Part shown: positions 1 through 14,000 of the stretch, piece by piece | Layout of the letters: every line of letters begins with the position of its first letter | How positions within the stretch are numbered: position 1 is the stretch's first letter | Source: Pyrenopolyporus hunteri | Taxonomy: Eukaryota > Ascomycota > Sordariomycetes > Xylariales > Hypoxylaceae | Length of the DNA stretch: 64,000 bases | Assembly (NCBI GenBank): GCA_902806595.1 | Contig: CADCXC010000038.1 | Coordinates: 4,774,001 to 4,838,000, forward strand | Direction of reading: 5' to 3' | The notes under the pieces: generated by a model | Database searches by the model: none | Told to the model about the DNA's origin: nothing | What the model saw: only the letters and a program-made list of their open reading frames with translations | Position numbers and translations under genes: made by a program

Positions 1-2880
1 AATTTAATTATAAATATAAATTTAATTATATAAATTTAATTAAATAAATTTAATTATAAATATAAATTTAATTATATAAATTTAATTATATAAATTTAAT
101 CATATAAATTTAATTTTAATTCGACGTATTTTTCGTGGTATTTTTTAAAGAATTTTTCGAATTATATATTTAAACTTAAATATAAAAAAACTATACGAGT
201 AATTATTTATAACGGTTTTATCGAAAAATAATAAAGGTGTTTTTTTATAACGATTTTATCGAAAAATAATAAAAATGACTTTTCGCGACAATTTTATCGA
301 AAAATAATATAAGGTGGTTTTTTACGACGGATTTATCGAAAAGTAATATAAGGTAGTTTTTTACGATAATTTTTCGAAAGGTAATAAAAATAATTTTTCG
401 CGACGATTTTATCGAAAAATAGTATAAAATGATTTTTCGAGACGGTTTTATCGAAAGGTAATATAAAGTGGTTTTTTACGACGATTTTTCGAAACGTAAT
501 ACGAGTAATTTTTCGTAAAAATTAAAAAATATTACGAAAATTATATTAAAAATTATATTAAAAATTATATTAAAAGTTATATTAAAAGTTATATTAAAAG
601 TTATATTAAAAGTTATATTAAAAGTTATATTAATAATTATATTAATAATTATATTAAAAAATATATAATTATAAAAATAATCGTAAAATTCGAAAAATAA
701 TCGAAAGTTATTATATTATTTTATAAAGGTAATTTTTAATTAAAATAAAACGTAATATTATATAAAATATCGTAAATTATAAAATTAAAAACGTCGATTA
801 TAATTATCGCGTAAAACGTTATTTAATTTATAAATATATTTATTACGTTTTAATTATTAATTTTACCGTAAATAATAAAATAATAATTTAAAATAATAAT
901 CGATGGTTTTTTATCGTTTTTATTATTTTTTTAAATATATTAAATATCGTAATTTAATTTATCGTCGTTATTATTATTTTTTTATATGTTGATTTTTTCG
1001 TAATCGAATGAAAATTAATTATAATTTTCGTTAATATTTTTAAAATCGAAGTTTTATTTTTATATATAACGTCGTTAATTTATACGTTTATTTTATCGTT
1101 TTAAAATAAAGTATTTTATAAATTAATATTTCGTTTTATTATATATAAAATATTGTTTTAACGTTATAATTTTTTAATACGTTATAAAATTTCGCCGTAT
1201 AATCGGAATTAATTTTTATTATTATAATAAATTCGATTAATTTGATATTAATTTAATATTTTTTAATTATAATTTATATTATATAATTTAATACGATATA
1301 TTATATCGACGATAATTTAAAAATTTAAATAAATATTATTAAATATATTTAATTATTAAAAAATTATAACGTAAAAAATAAAATATTTTTATATAATAAT
1401 TATAATATTTTTTTAAAGTTATAATCGATTACGTAATTAATGGTTAATTTTTTTTAAATACGTTAAATTTTTTCGATTAATAATTTTATTTAAATAAATA
1501 AATTTTTATTAAAGTTTTTTTTATAATTAAAAATATTATTATTTAACGTTATTTAATTATATATATTTATTAATTTTTTAATAAATAAAAATACGTTTTT
1601 ATACGTTTAATTATATTTTAAAAAATATAATTTATATCGATTAATTAATTATAATAATATTATTATATTCGTTTTTTTAATATTATTAAATATATATTAA
1701 CGTATATATATTTTTTAATTTTAATTTTATATTAAAAATTACACTCGTAAAATAATATAATAACTTTTAATTTTTTTCGAATTTTACGAATATTTTTATA
1801 ATTATATATTTTTTAATATAATTATTAATATAATTATTAATATAATTTTTAATATAATTTTTAATATAATTTTTAATATAATTTTTAATATAATTTTTAA
1901 TATAATTTTTAATATAATTTTTAATATAATTTTTAATTTTTACGAAAAATTACTCGTATTACGTTTCGAAAAATCGTCGTAAAAAACCACTTTATATTAC
2001 CTTTCGATAAGACCGTCTCGAAAAATCATTTTATACTATTTTTCGATAAAATCGTCGCGAAAAATTATTTTTATTACCTTTTAAAAAACCGTCGTAAAAA
2101 ACCATCTTATACTATTTTTCGATAAAATCGTTGCCAAAAATTATCTTATATTATTTTTCGATAAAACCGTTACGAAAAGTTATTTTTATTATTTTTCGAT
2201 GAAATTATCGCGAAAAATTATTTCTATTATTTTTTAATAAAGTCGTCGTAAATAATTATTCGTACGATTTTTTTATATTTAATTTTAAATATATAATTCG
2301 AGAAATTTTTCGAAAAATATTACGAAAAATACGTTAAATTAAAATTAAATTTATATAATTAAATTTATATAATTAAATTTATATAATTAAATTTATATAA
2401 TTAAATTTATATTTATAATTAAATTTATTTAATTAAATTTATATAATTAAATTTATATTTATAATTAAATTTATTTAATTCGATTTTTTTAAATCGAATT
2501 ATACGTTAAATTAAAATTAAATTTATATAATTCGATTTATTTAATTCGATTTATATAATTAATTTAATTTAATTAATAAAATCGTTTATTAAAATACGAA
2601 TATTTTTAATATAATAATCGTAATATATATAACGATTTAATTAAATAACTTAATTAATTAAATAAAAATATAATATAAATTATTATACGAAATATACGCG
2701 TAATTAATTAACGTAACGTAACGTAACGTAACGTAATATAATATAATATATAATTAATATAACGTGGAAAGTATAATTTATGAATTTTTACGTAATTAAT
2801 TTTTGGTTTTTTTTTTTCGAATTTTTTTCTTAAGAAAAAAATTTGAAATAATATTTCTAAAAAATCTCGAATAATATAAA
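1..2880. repeat. Inverted pair of repeat R with ~1 kb spacer
   Basis: The left arm (1 to about 735) is the reverse complement of the right arm (about 1735 to 2500). The right arm goes on to about 2880, and the left arm is cut by the window start. In order from its inner end, each arm has a short AATATAATTTTT-type tandem array, then 38-39 bp tandem units, then an AAATTTATATAATT-type array. The right arm's outer part (2560-2880) contains TAACG and TAATA runs and recurs at 24,160-24,475 and, inverted, at 63,315-63,600. The spacer (740-1730) has no readable frame. This could be a long-TIR DNA element or two inverted solo copies; the single R copy at 23,295-24,475 favours independent units. Confidence 0.75.
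205..520. repeat. 38-39 bp tandem repeat inside R arm
   Basis: Units of the form CGNTTTTATCGAAAAATAAT recur at about 213, 251, 289 and 328 (steps of 38, 38 and 39) and onward to about 500, separated by a variable AAGGTGGTTTTTTACGA-like stretch. The inverted counterpart lies at about 1940-2260. Similar units occur at 6330-6490, 21,130-21,280 and 23,490-23,730. Confidence 0.8.
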
Positions 2881-3305
2881 TTTTTAAAAATTTTAATTTT
2901 TTTATTTATAATATTATATTTATTATTATTAAATTTATAATCGTTATTATTATACATTTTAATAAAGTCGATAAAAAAATATAACGAATTAAAATTTATC
3001 GAATATTAATATATTTATTAAATTAATTATAAATAATATAACGATTATAAATTTTATTATTATTATAAAATAATATAACGTTATTAATTAAATTAATATT
3101 ATAACGATTATTATATCGATTATTATATCGATTATTATATTTATTATTATTAAAATATAATATAATATTATTAATTAATTTATTATTAAAAAATAATAAA
3201 AATAATAAAAATAATAAATTATTATTAATTAAATTATTATTAAATCGATTATTATATTATAAAATTTTAAAATTATTTCGATGATTATATTATAATATTT
3301 TTTAT

Positions 3306-3444
3306 ATTATTAAATATTATAAATATTATTAAATATTATAAATATTATTAAATATTATAAATATTATTAAATATTATAAATATTATTAAATATTATAAAT
3401 ATTATTAAATATTATAAATATTATTAAATATTATAAATATTATT
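3306..3444. repeat. 19 bp AT minisatellite
   Basis: About seven perfect or nearly perfect tandem copies of a 19 bp unit, AAATATTATTAAATATTAT. No coding or element boundary is visible at its edges. Confidence 0.9.
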
Positions 3445-4619
3445 ACGATAATTTTAAAAATTATTAATTACTTTAATTACGTTTAATTTAAAAGTTTTTA
3501 ATTAATTAAAAAAGCATATTTTTATTAAAATTTTCGTAAAAAAATAAAGTTATTTTTATTAATAAATTCGTTAAATTAATTTTTAATTATTTTTTAATAA
3601 TATCTTTTAAAAATAATAAAAGTATCATAATTTTAATTATTTTTATTAATTTTTAACGTAAATGTAAACGTTTTTAATATATATATTATATTTTTATAAA
3701 TAATTAATTTTTTAATATATAATTATTTAATTATATATTAAAATTATTTTTTATTTTAATTATTAAGATTTTCTTTAAATTATCGTTATAATCGAACGTT
3801 AAAAAAATTATTATTATACATTTAAAAATATTTCGTAAAGTAAATATTTAAAATTTTTATTTTTATTTTTTCGAAGTTAAATTTTTTAAAATTTAAACCC
3901 GTTTAATTTAAATTAATGAAATTTTTTTAAATTTTACTTATTTTCGATATTATATAAATAAGTTTTAATTAATTAATAAATTTAATATTATAATATTTTA
4001 TTAAAAATAAAAAAAGTTTTTTTTATTTATATAAAAAAAAATTATAATTATAATTATTTAATAATAATAATCGATATAAAAAAATAAAATAAAATAAAAT
4101 AAAATAATAAATAAATCGATTTAAAAATTTTTTCGTAAATAATCGAACCGTTAATATATATATACTTCGAATTTAATTAATTAAAAATAAAAATTTATAA
4201 AAATTAAAATAATCGTTTTCGTATTTAATTAATTATTATTAACGTAAAATGTTTTAAATAATTAATTAAATACGATAATAAAGTTTTTCGTATATAATAA
4301 ACGCGAATTTATTAACGTTTTTTTATATATTATATATAAATATTATTTAATATATTACGTATAATATATTACGCTTCGAAATTTTTAAAATAATATAATT
4401 AATTTTACGTTTTTAAAAGTAATTTAATAATTAATCGTTTTTTTATTAAAATTTACGCCTTCGATTAAATTTTAATATTTTTTTAAATTAAATTATAATA
4501 AAATAAGCCGTTTTTTTATATTTTAAGTTTTTTTAAATTCGTAAATTTCCTTTTAATAAAATTTTTTTATTTATATTTAATTTATTAATTAAATATTAAT
4601 TAATATTAAATAATAAAAA

Positions 4620-5060
4620 GTCGTTAATTAATAAATCGAAAAAAAATATTATATAAATATTAACTCGACGCGAGGTATTAAAAACTAGGAATAAAATTTT
4701 ATTAATGTTATAAAAAAGAAAAGAAAGAAAATTAAATCGCGGTTCGAAAAACCGCGGTTTTATATTTAAGCTCCAGCGGCGTATTCGGCCGGAGGCTCGG
4801 TGCCGGTTACTTAACTGGGCTGGGCCCACCGCATCGAACCGTGATAATCGTATAATAAAAAAGTTACGAAAAAAATATTAATTTATTTTCCTTATATATA
4901 TAAAAATTAAAATAATTAACTTCGTATTAATCGATATTTATATATTTTTTTAAAATATATACTTTAATATTTTATTATATAAAATAATAAAACATTTAAT
5001 AAAAATATATTTATCGTTATTATCGTTACGATGAATTTTTTAATATAAAATTATATAATT
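4620..5060. repeat. Copy of dispersed repeat S, interrupted by a GC-rich insert
   Basis: The left part (GTCGTTAATTAATAAATCG) and the right part (ATCGTATAATAAAAAAG, through TTATCGTTATTATCGTTACG) match the S copies at 44,260-44,520, 52,025-52,262, 52,383-52,625 and 63,738-63,985. Here the repeat is broken at about 4660-4838 by unrelated sequence. S is about 240 bp, non-coding, and could be an LTR or a small non-autonomous element. Confidence 0.65.
4660..4845. mobile_element. Small insertion with GC-rich core, possibly SINE-like
   Basis: About 180 bp interrupts an S repeat. The core at 4735-4845 is far more GC-rich than anything within kilobases and holds an inverted repeat (CGCGGTTCGAAAAACCGCG at about 4738). 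That repeat resembles a Pol III B box (GGTTCGA). On the opposite strand AGCCCAGTTAAGT resembles an A box. The two boxes are on opposite strands, so this is not a plain tRNA gene. An A/G-rich run (AAAAAAGAAAAGAAAGAAAA) lies beside it. The SINE idea is tentative. A 77-codon frame on the minus strand here has no protein-like features and is not called. Confidence 0.35.
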
Positions 5061-5525
5061 ATAAAAATATTTTAAAAATATTTTATTTATAAAATAAATA
5101 AATTTTATTTTATTATATTTAATATATAAAAAATATAAATAATCGTAATATTAATTATTAATTTTATTATAAATTAATATATTATTAATATAAATTTTCG
5201 TTAAATTATCGAATTTTTATAATTTATAATTTATAATTTATAATTTTTATAAATATTATTTTTAATATTTTTAAAATTTTTAACGATATAATAATTATTT
5301 TATTTCGACGTTTTTTTATTACGATAAATTAATAAAAAATATTAATTTATCGATAATATTAAAATTTATTTTATTTTTTATTTAATTAATAATTTTTTTT
5401 AAAAAAATAATTATTAATTAAAATATATTTATTTTAAAATTATAAATGGATAATTATTCGTTTTTTTATTGTTAATTATTTTTAAACGATAAAATAAAAT
5501 ATTCGAATAACGTTAAAGTTTTTAT

Positions 5526-5862
5526 TTATTTAAATTTATTTTATTTAAATTTATTTTATTTAAATTTATTTTATTTAAATTTATTTTATTTAAATTTATT
5601 TTATTTAAATTTATTTTATTTAAATTTATTTTATTTAAATTTATTTTATTTAAATTTATTTTATTTAAATTTATTTTATTTAAATTTATTTTATTTAAAT
5701 TTATTTTATTTAAATTTATTTTATTTAAATTTATTTTATTTAAATTTATTTTATTTAAATTTATTTTATTTAAATTTATTTTATTTAAATTTATTTTATT
5801 TAAATTTATTTTATTTAAATTTATTTTATTTAAATTTATTTTATTTAAATTTATTTTATTTA
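5526..5862. repeat. 15 bp minisatellite
   Basis: About 22 essentially identical tandem copies of the 15 bp unit TTTATTTTATTTAAA. Copies show almost no divergence, in contrast to the heavily mutated surroundings, which suggests recent expansion after the block decayed. Confidence 0.95.
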
Positions 5863-6239
5863 TATAAACGATCGAAAATTTTATTAAAGTTTTTTTATTT
5901 TTTATTTTTAAAAAATATTTATCGACGGATTTATATTTATTTTATCAATTATTAATTAAATAAATTATTATTATTATTTTTAAAAAGATAAATTATTTTT
6001 TAATTATATTAAATATTATAATTATTTATTATAATTATTAAATTTATATTTTAATAATAAGTTTTTTTAATAAATAAATATTTTAATTTTATTATTTTTA
6101 ATATAAATTTATAATAAATTTTAAATAAAAAAATTTTTATAAAAAAATTTTTATTACGTAATTAAAATTAAATAATAAATTTATTATATTTTAATTTAAA
6201 ACGACTTTTAATTATAATATTTTTATTTATTTATTTTTA

Positions 6240-6495
6240 TTTAAATTTTTTATAATTATATATTTTTTAATATAATTATTAATATAATTTTTAATATATT
6301 TTCGTAATATTTTTTAACTTTTATAAAAAATTACCAGTGTTATTTTTTAAAAAACCGTCGTAAAAAATTACTTTATATTATTTTTCGATAAAATCGTCGT
6401 AAAAATATACTTTTATTACATTTCGAAAAACCGTTATAAAAAACCACTTTATATTAATTTTCGATAAAATCGTTACGAAAAATTATTTTTATAAA
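6240..6495 (+). repeat. Fragment of repeat R
   Basis: It matches 1800-2190 in the same orientation: a TTTTTAATATAATTATTAATA array followed by units such as CGATAAAATCGTCGTAAAAA. The outer half of R is missing. Sequence from 6500 to 7125 after it matches nothing I recognise. Confidence 0.65.
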
Positions 6496-7127
6496 AATAA
6501 TAATTTATTTTTTAAATTTTTATTAATAAATAAAATTAATACGTTTATATTAGTATATATAATAATTTTTTATTATAATTAATTACGATTATATAAATTA
6601 TATTTTTTTATTAAATCGATTTTTATTTAAACTTTCGATAAATATAATATATATAATAAAAATAATCGAATTTTATAAACTCGTCGATAATAAATCGCAT
6701 TTTAATCGTTTTATATATATTATTAAAAAACGGTAAAAAGTTTTCTACGAAATAATAACGCGTATTTCGATAATAAAAAATAATAAACGATGGTATATAA
6801 TATATAACGAAAATATATAATAAATTAATTAAATAAATACGAAAAAAAATATAAAAAAAAATTATTTATAAAAATTCACGGAAAAATACCGGTTTAAATA
6901 AATAACATTAAATAATCGAAATCGATATAAATTTTTAATAAATAAAAAATAACTTATTAAATAAAAAATAAATATATAAAAATTATAATAAAATTATTTT
7001 AAAAAACGACGATTATAATTAAAAGTTATATAATCGAAAAAAAATTATAACGAAATAAATTTTATTCGAATCGATAATTTTTATTCGAATTATTATCGAG
7101 TAATAAAATATAAATATACGGCGTAAA

Positions 7128-7430
<303 letters not shown>

Positions 7431-7512
7431 TATATATTATATTATATTACGTTATATTACGTTAATTAATTATACGTACGTTTTATATAATAATTTATAT
7501 TATAATTTTAAA

Positions 7513-7714
7513 AGTTAATTAATTTATATATATATTATTTCGTAATACGTATTTTTTAAAAAAAAAAGTATTTATTTATTTTCGTTTATATAAAAAAAAT
7601 TTTTTTAAAGTTTTTTATTAAAAATTTTTTTTTAAATAATTATAATACATTAATTTTATTTATTTATTATTACCTCTATCATTATTATTTTTTATTTACG
7701 TATATATTTATTAA
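7513..7714 (+). repeat. Left LTR of A1
   Basis: Matches 20,722-20,932 directly and 21,371-21,582 and 29,272-29,478 inverted. Copies differ largely by C/T and G/A changes (for example ATTACCTCTATC here against ATTACTTTTATT at 20,870). Confidence 0.7.
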
Positions 7715-10700
7715 TATTAATTAATATTATTAAAATTAATAATATAAATTAATAAAATTAAAAAAGTTATTATTATAATAATACGAAAGCTTTTTATCGT
7801 AATAATATATATAATATTAATATTTTTTTATACGATATTTTTTTATTTATATTAAAATATCGTTTTATTATATTAAACTTTTTTAATTTTTTTATATTTA
7901 TTATATCGTAAAAAATTAAAAATTTAATTTAGATATAAATTTACGAAAAAAAATTTAATTTCGTTAAATAAAAAAATATAAATAAATTTCGAATATTAAT
8001 TAAATATACTTTTAATTTTTTAATCGCTTTCGTTTTTTTATTAAATATTTTAATTATATAACGATAAAATAAAAAAAATAAATTCGTAAATTATTACTTT
8101 TTAATAAAAAATAACGTAAATATTATTTATATTAATAAATTTAAATTTATAAGATAAAAATAAATTATATTACGTTAATTACGTTTAATTTTAAAAATTA
8201 CGATAATATAAAAAACATTTATATAAATAAAAATAACGTTAATATTATTAAAATTTTATTAAATTTTTTATTATTACGTAAATTATTAAAATAAAATTAT
8301 AATAAATTAATAAAAATAAAATAAAAATATTTTAATATTTTAATATAAAAAACGTTTATATATCGAATCGAAAAAAATATAATTTATTTAAAGATATTTA
8401 TGTCGATATATATTTACGTTACGATATAATAACGGTTAAAATTTTTCGTTTTTTAAATATTTAATTAATTAATCGAATATAAAAACTTAAATCCGATAAT
8501 GTTTATTACCTCGATAAAACCGTTCTTAATATCGTTTCGATAATATTATAAATTACCTTTTTAATAAACATATTTATTTTTTATTACTTTTAATAATTTA
8601 TCGTTTATATTTTATATTTTATCGTTTTTTTATTATAGTTTTTTATAATATAACCCCTTTAATAATTAATATTTAAATTTTTATTATTAATTTTATTTAA
8701 TTTTTAAAATAATTAAAATAATTTACGTAATTAATCAAAATTTTAAACATTTAATATATTTTTTTTTATAAAAAATAATCGCAATTTTTTAAATTATTAT
8801 AATTAATTAATATTTTATTATATTAATATATATAAAATAAAAATATAATTAATAATATATTTTCAATTTTATACAAAAAAAATAACTTTAATTTTTATTA
8901 TCGAAAAATATTTATAAATTTTTGAATCGTTATTAAATAATTTATATATAATATTAATAATTTTATTAAATATTATATTAAAAAAATTATTATATCGAAA
9001 ATTACGATTTTTTTTTAAACGAATTTATAACTTTTATTAATTAAATCGATTTACATATTTATATCCGGTTAAAATTAATAAAATAATATTTATTATAACG
9101 TTTTTTTTACTCGAATTTTTAATAAAATATACCTTTTTATTATCGTCGATTATTTTAAAAAGGTTTAAAATAATAAAAATAATTATATTAAAAAACTTTA
9201 TAACGTTATAAAAAATAAATTTCGTTTTTTTTAAACGTATATTATACGATTAAAATTTATTAAATTTAATTTTATACTATATTTTTTATTATTTTTATTA
9301 CATAAATGGTTATTTATTTTTTATATAATATATCTCGTTATTAATATTTTATAAATATATATTTAATTATAAAATAATATTTTAATACGAAATAAAATAA
9401 AATTTAATATTATTACGATTAAATTTCGATTATTTTTTTTAACATTAAAATCGAAAAAAAAAACGAAAAAAAATCGAACTTTAAAATATTATAAATTATA
9501 TTAAATAAATTAATATTATATTAACAAACTTTTAAAAAAAATTTAAAAATAAATAATAATTTATTACGATTATATAATAAGCTTATCGTAATATATTTTA
9601 ACTATAATATATTTTATTTATTTTATTATATTATTTCAAAAAATTAATTAATAAATTTCGTACATTAATTAATATTTTCGAAAATATTAAAAAAATACAT
9701 TAATTCGTAATTAACGATAATAACGATAAAAACTTCGATTAATTTTATATTAAATAAAAATATTACCATAATAATAAAAACAATAAATATTAATCGAAAA
9801 AAACGACTTAAACTTAAAAACATCGTTATTGAATATAAAAAAAATATTAATTTATTAAATATTTCGAAAATAAATAAATAAAAATTAAAAAATATTAACA
9901 GATTTAAAAAACTAAAAATAAAAATAAATATATTACGTTTTTAACGGGTTACGAAAATATTAAATAAAAAAATTCGAAATCGAAAAATAACAATTAAAAC
10001 GTCGTAATTTTCGAACCGAAAAAAATTAACTTTAAATATTAATTAACTACGATATATTTAATTAATTAAATATATTAATATCGAATTATCTTTTATTACC
10101 TTTTTATCGACGAATTAAAAGATAATATTATATTTATTTTAAATCAATATATTAAAAATATTTTTTAAAATATTATTTTCGATATTAACATAATTAAAAT
10201 ATTTATTATAAAATAAAATTAATATTAAACTTATATAAAAAAAATTTTAATCGACATTTTAAAATAAATAATAATTAAACCGATAAAATAAATATTAAAT
10301 TCGAAAACGAATTTTTAATCGAATTATTAAGAATAATTATAATTAATATTTTATTCAAATTAATCGATTTTTATATTATAAATTTAAATATTTCGTTTTT
10401 TATATATTTAAAAAATATTAATCGATTAAATATTTATTTAAATAATATCATTAATTAATTAATCGAAAAAAATGACGTTATTATCGTTATTATTTATAAA
10501 TAAAAATATTTATAATTTTACTTCGATAATATAATTTTTTCATAAAATTCGAATTACGTCATATTTATATTTATTTCGATTATTTTTTTATAATTAAACT
10601 ATATATTTTTTTAAATAAAATAAATTATAACATTAATATTAAAAATATTAAAAAAATTAATAAATTTTATTACTATTTTTAAATTAAAAATAAAACTTAT

Positions 10701-11069
10701 TAAAAATTTAAATTTAATTTAAAAAACTTTTATATAAATTTTAATTATAAAATTATAATTAATATTATATATTTAAATAAACGCCTCGTTTTATATATAA
10801 TCGATACCGTTATAAAATTTTAAATAATATATTTTATAAAAAATTATTTTTATTAAAAAACCTTAAAATACGTTAAAATAATATTAAATCGATATTTATT
10901 TTAAATTTTTAAACATTATTATATATAATATCGATATAAATTTTAATAATATCGAATTTCGAAATAATAATTTTATTATTAAAATTATTTATTATTAAAT
11001 ATCTATTAAAATATATTAATTTATTAATAAAATTAAAAAAATATTATAATTTTATTTATAAAATTTATA

Positions 11070-14000
11070 AAATTATCATAGCATACGAATTATATAAATT
11101 TTAAAATATAATTTATACGTTTTTTAAAAACATATATTTATATTATATTTAAAACGAAGGCTACGTTCCCGCCCTTATATATAAATTTTTTTTTAACTTT
11201 ATTATAATTAATAATAAATTAATAAATTAAATCTTCATATCGTATTATATTATTTTTATTTATAATAATAATAAAATTTATCGTATTATTTTAAAAAATA
11301 ATAAATTCTTTCGAAAAAATTTAATTAATTATTTAACTTAATATAATATAAATTAATTATAAAATAAAATAAAAAATTAATCGAATTTTTTATTTATAAA
11401 TTTTAATTAAATAATTATTAAAATATATTTTAACTTCGATATTTTTATAAAAAAAAATCGATATTCTTCGCAAATAAATTAAATAAATAAATAATAATAT
11501 TTATAAAATTATAAATTAATAAATTAATTTTTAATCGAAATAAAATAACCATTATTTATTATAATTTTATAAAATTTAATAATATTAATTTAATATTTAA
11601 AAATTTAAAAACCATTCTTTCGAAAAATATAATTAAAAAATACGTTATTATTATTTTAATAAATATAATAAAAATAAAAATATAAATTCGAATAAATAAA
11701 TACGCTATTATATTTATACGATAATATTAACTCGTAATTATATTTTTTACCCCATTTATAAAAAAAATTAAATCGCATTTAATAAAATAAAAATCTTCGA
11801 TATATTTATTTTTTACTATACGATTAAAAATAAAATAAAAACTATTTTCGACAAATTTAAATTACAAATATTTTATAATATAATTTTTTATATAATAATA
11901 AACGACTTATATATAATTATTAATAAATAATTATATAATTTATAAATAATATAAAAATAATTCGAATATTTTAAATAATTTCGATTAATAAATAAAATTT
12001 TAATATACATTAAATTTTAAAAAAATATTTAAGAAAAAAATATTTTTATCGTTTAATTTAATAAAAAAAACGTTAAAAAAATAAATTTTTTACTACTTTA
12101 AAAAAAAAATTTTCGATTTAAAAACGAATAAAATTAAAATAAATAATAATTAATTAATTTATATTAACGATAAAAATATTAAAATTTTTTAATTAAAAAA
12201 TTAAATCGTATAAATAACAATTATATTTAAATAAAATTTCGATTTATTTCGTATTATAATATTTTAAATTTCGAAATAAAAAAACCTTTTAATTTTTATT
12301 TATAATAAATCGACGTTAAATAAAATTTTAACAAAACTTAATTAATAAATTATATTATTTAAAAATAAATTAAAAATAAACATTAATTATTATAATATCG
12401 AAAAAAAAATATCGTATATTTTTTTTCGTATCGAAAATAAAATAATTAAAAATTTAATTTTATTTATTAATAATAATATCGAAATATATATTTTTATAAT
12501 AAATAATAAAATCTTTACCTTTTTAAACGTTTAATATAAAAATTTTAACGCATACGAAAAAATTCGTATTAAATTTTAAAAATTTTAAATATATATTCGA
12601 ATAAATTTTATAAATTTTAAAATCGAATTTTTTAAATTTATCGAATTCGTTAAAATTTTTTTCGACAATTTTAAATATAAATTATTCGATAAATTATTAA
12701 TACGATTAAATAAAAAATACGTTAATTAATATTATAATAAAATTATAAACTTTAATACATTTTATAAATATATTTAATAATATAACCATTAATAAAATAA
12801 AAACTTTATAAAATAAAAAATATAAAAAAATAATAATAAATAATATACTTTAACGGATTAATATTAAACAATTAAATCGTAATATATATAATTTTATAAA
12901 TATATTCTTTAATATATTTTTTCGAAAATTCGCATTTATTATTAATCGTATAATCGAATACTATAAAATTAAAATAATAAATATTACAATAAACGAAAAA
13001 AAAATATACGTTAAATTAACTTTAAAATAAATTAAAATATTTATCTCATTTAAATAATATTTTATTTATTATAAATAAAAATATTATAATAATTAATATT
13101 TATTAAAATCGAAATACGTAAAATTCGAAAAAAATTAAATTAACATAATAATTATTAAAATTATAAAACTTTTTACTTCGATAAATATTAAATTATATAA
13201 TAATAATAATAAAAAATAAAAAACAATTTTTTAAAAAATTAAACTTTTATTTTAAAAATAAATTAATTATAATATTAAACTTTAATAATTATAATAAATT
13301 TCCCTTAAATATATTATAATAATTCGTCGAAAAAAAACCTACTATTTATAAATCATATTATAAAATATAATAAAAAAACGTTAATTATTTAAAATTTTAA
13401 TAATATAAAAACAAACATTTATTTATTTTATAACGTCTTTTTTATTAAAAAAGTATTAAAACATTTATAAACCCTTAAAATGAATATTTTTATTTTAAAT
13501 AAAATAACGAAATATAATAAAAAAACGTATAAATCGTAAACGTGATATTTATCGTATATTTCTACATTATAAAACGAAAAATACGTAATATACTTATTTT
13601 TATCTTCGATATAAAATATAATATAATAATAAAAAAAAATTCTTTAAATATTACGACGTTTTAATCGATATTTAAAAAAAAAATTTTCTTTTTTAAATAA
13701 AAGTTATTATAATTTATAAATAATATATTTATAAATAAAAAAAAATTTTTTAATTAATTTTTTATATTAAAAAAAGGTAATTCGACGTAAAATATTTATA
13801 AAAAAAAAATAAAAAACATAAAAATAATCGAATAAATTAAACTTAATTATAAATTTATTTAAATTTAAATTAATTATTTCGTTTATTTAAATTTTTTAAT
13901 TTTTCCTTTCAAAAAATAACTTAAAATATTTAAAAAATCATTAATCGAAATTTTAATCGATTAAAAAATAAATAAATTAAAAAAAATATATTAATAATTA

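Noticed and set aside
205..520. Regular 38-39 bp units suggesting a CRISPR array
   Set aside because: There are no constant repeats alternating with unique spacers; the whole unit is repeated, and the context is fungal repeat DNA.
4596..4829. 77-codon minus-strand frame over the GC-rich insert
   Set aside because: Half of it is Ile/Phe/Asn-rich AT noise and the rest is the short insert; no start context or homology pattern.
4738..4845. tRNA gene in the GC-rich insert
   Set aside because: A-box-like and B-box-like motifs are on opposite strands and no cloverleaf can be drawn.
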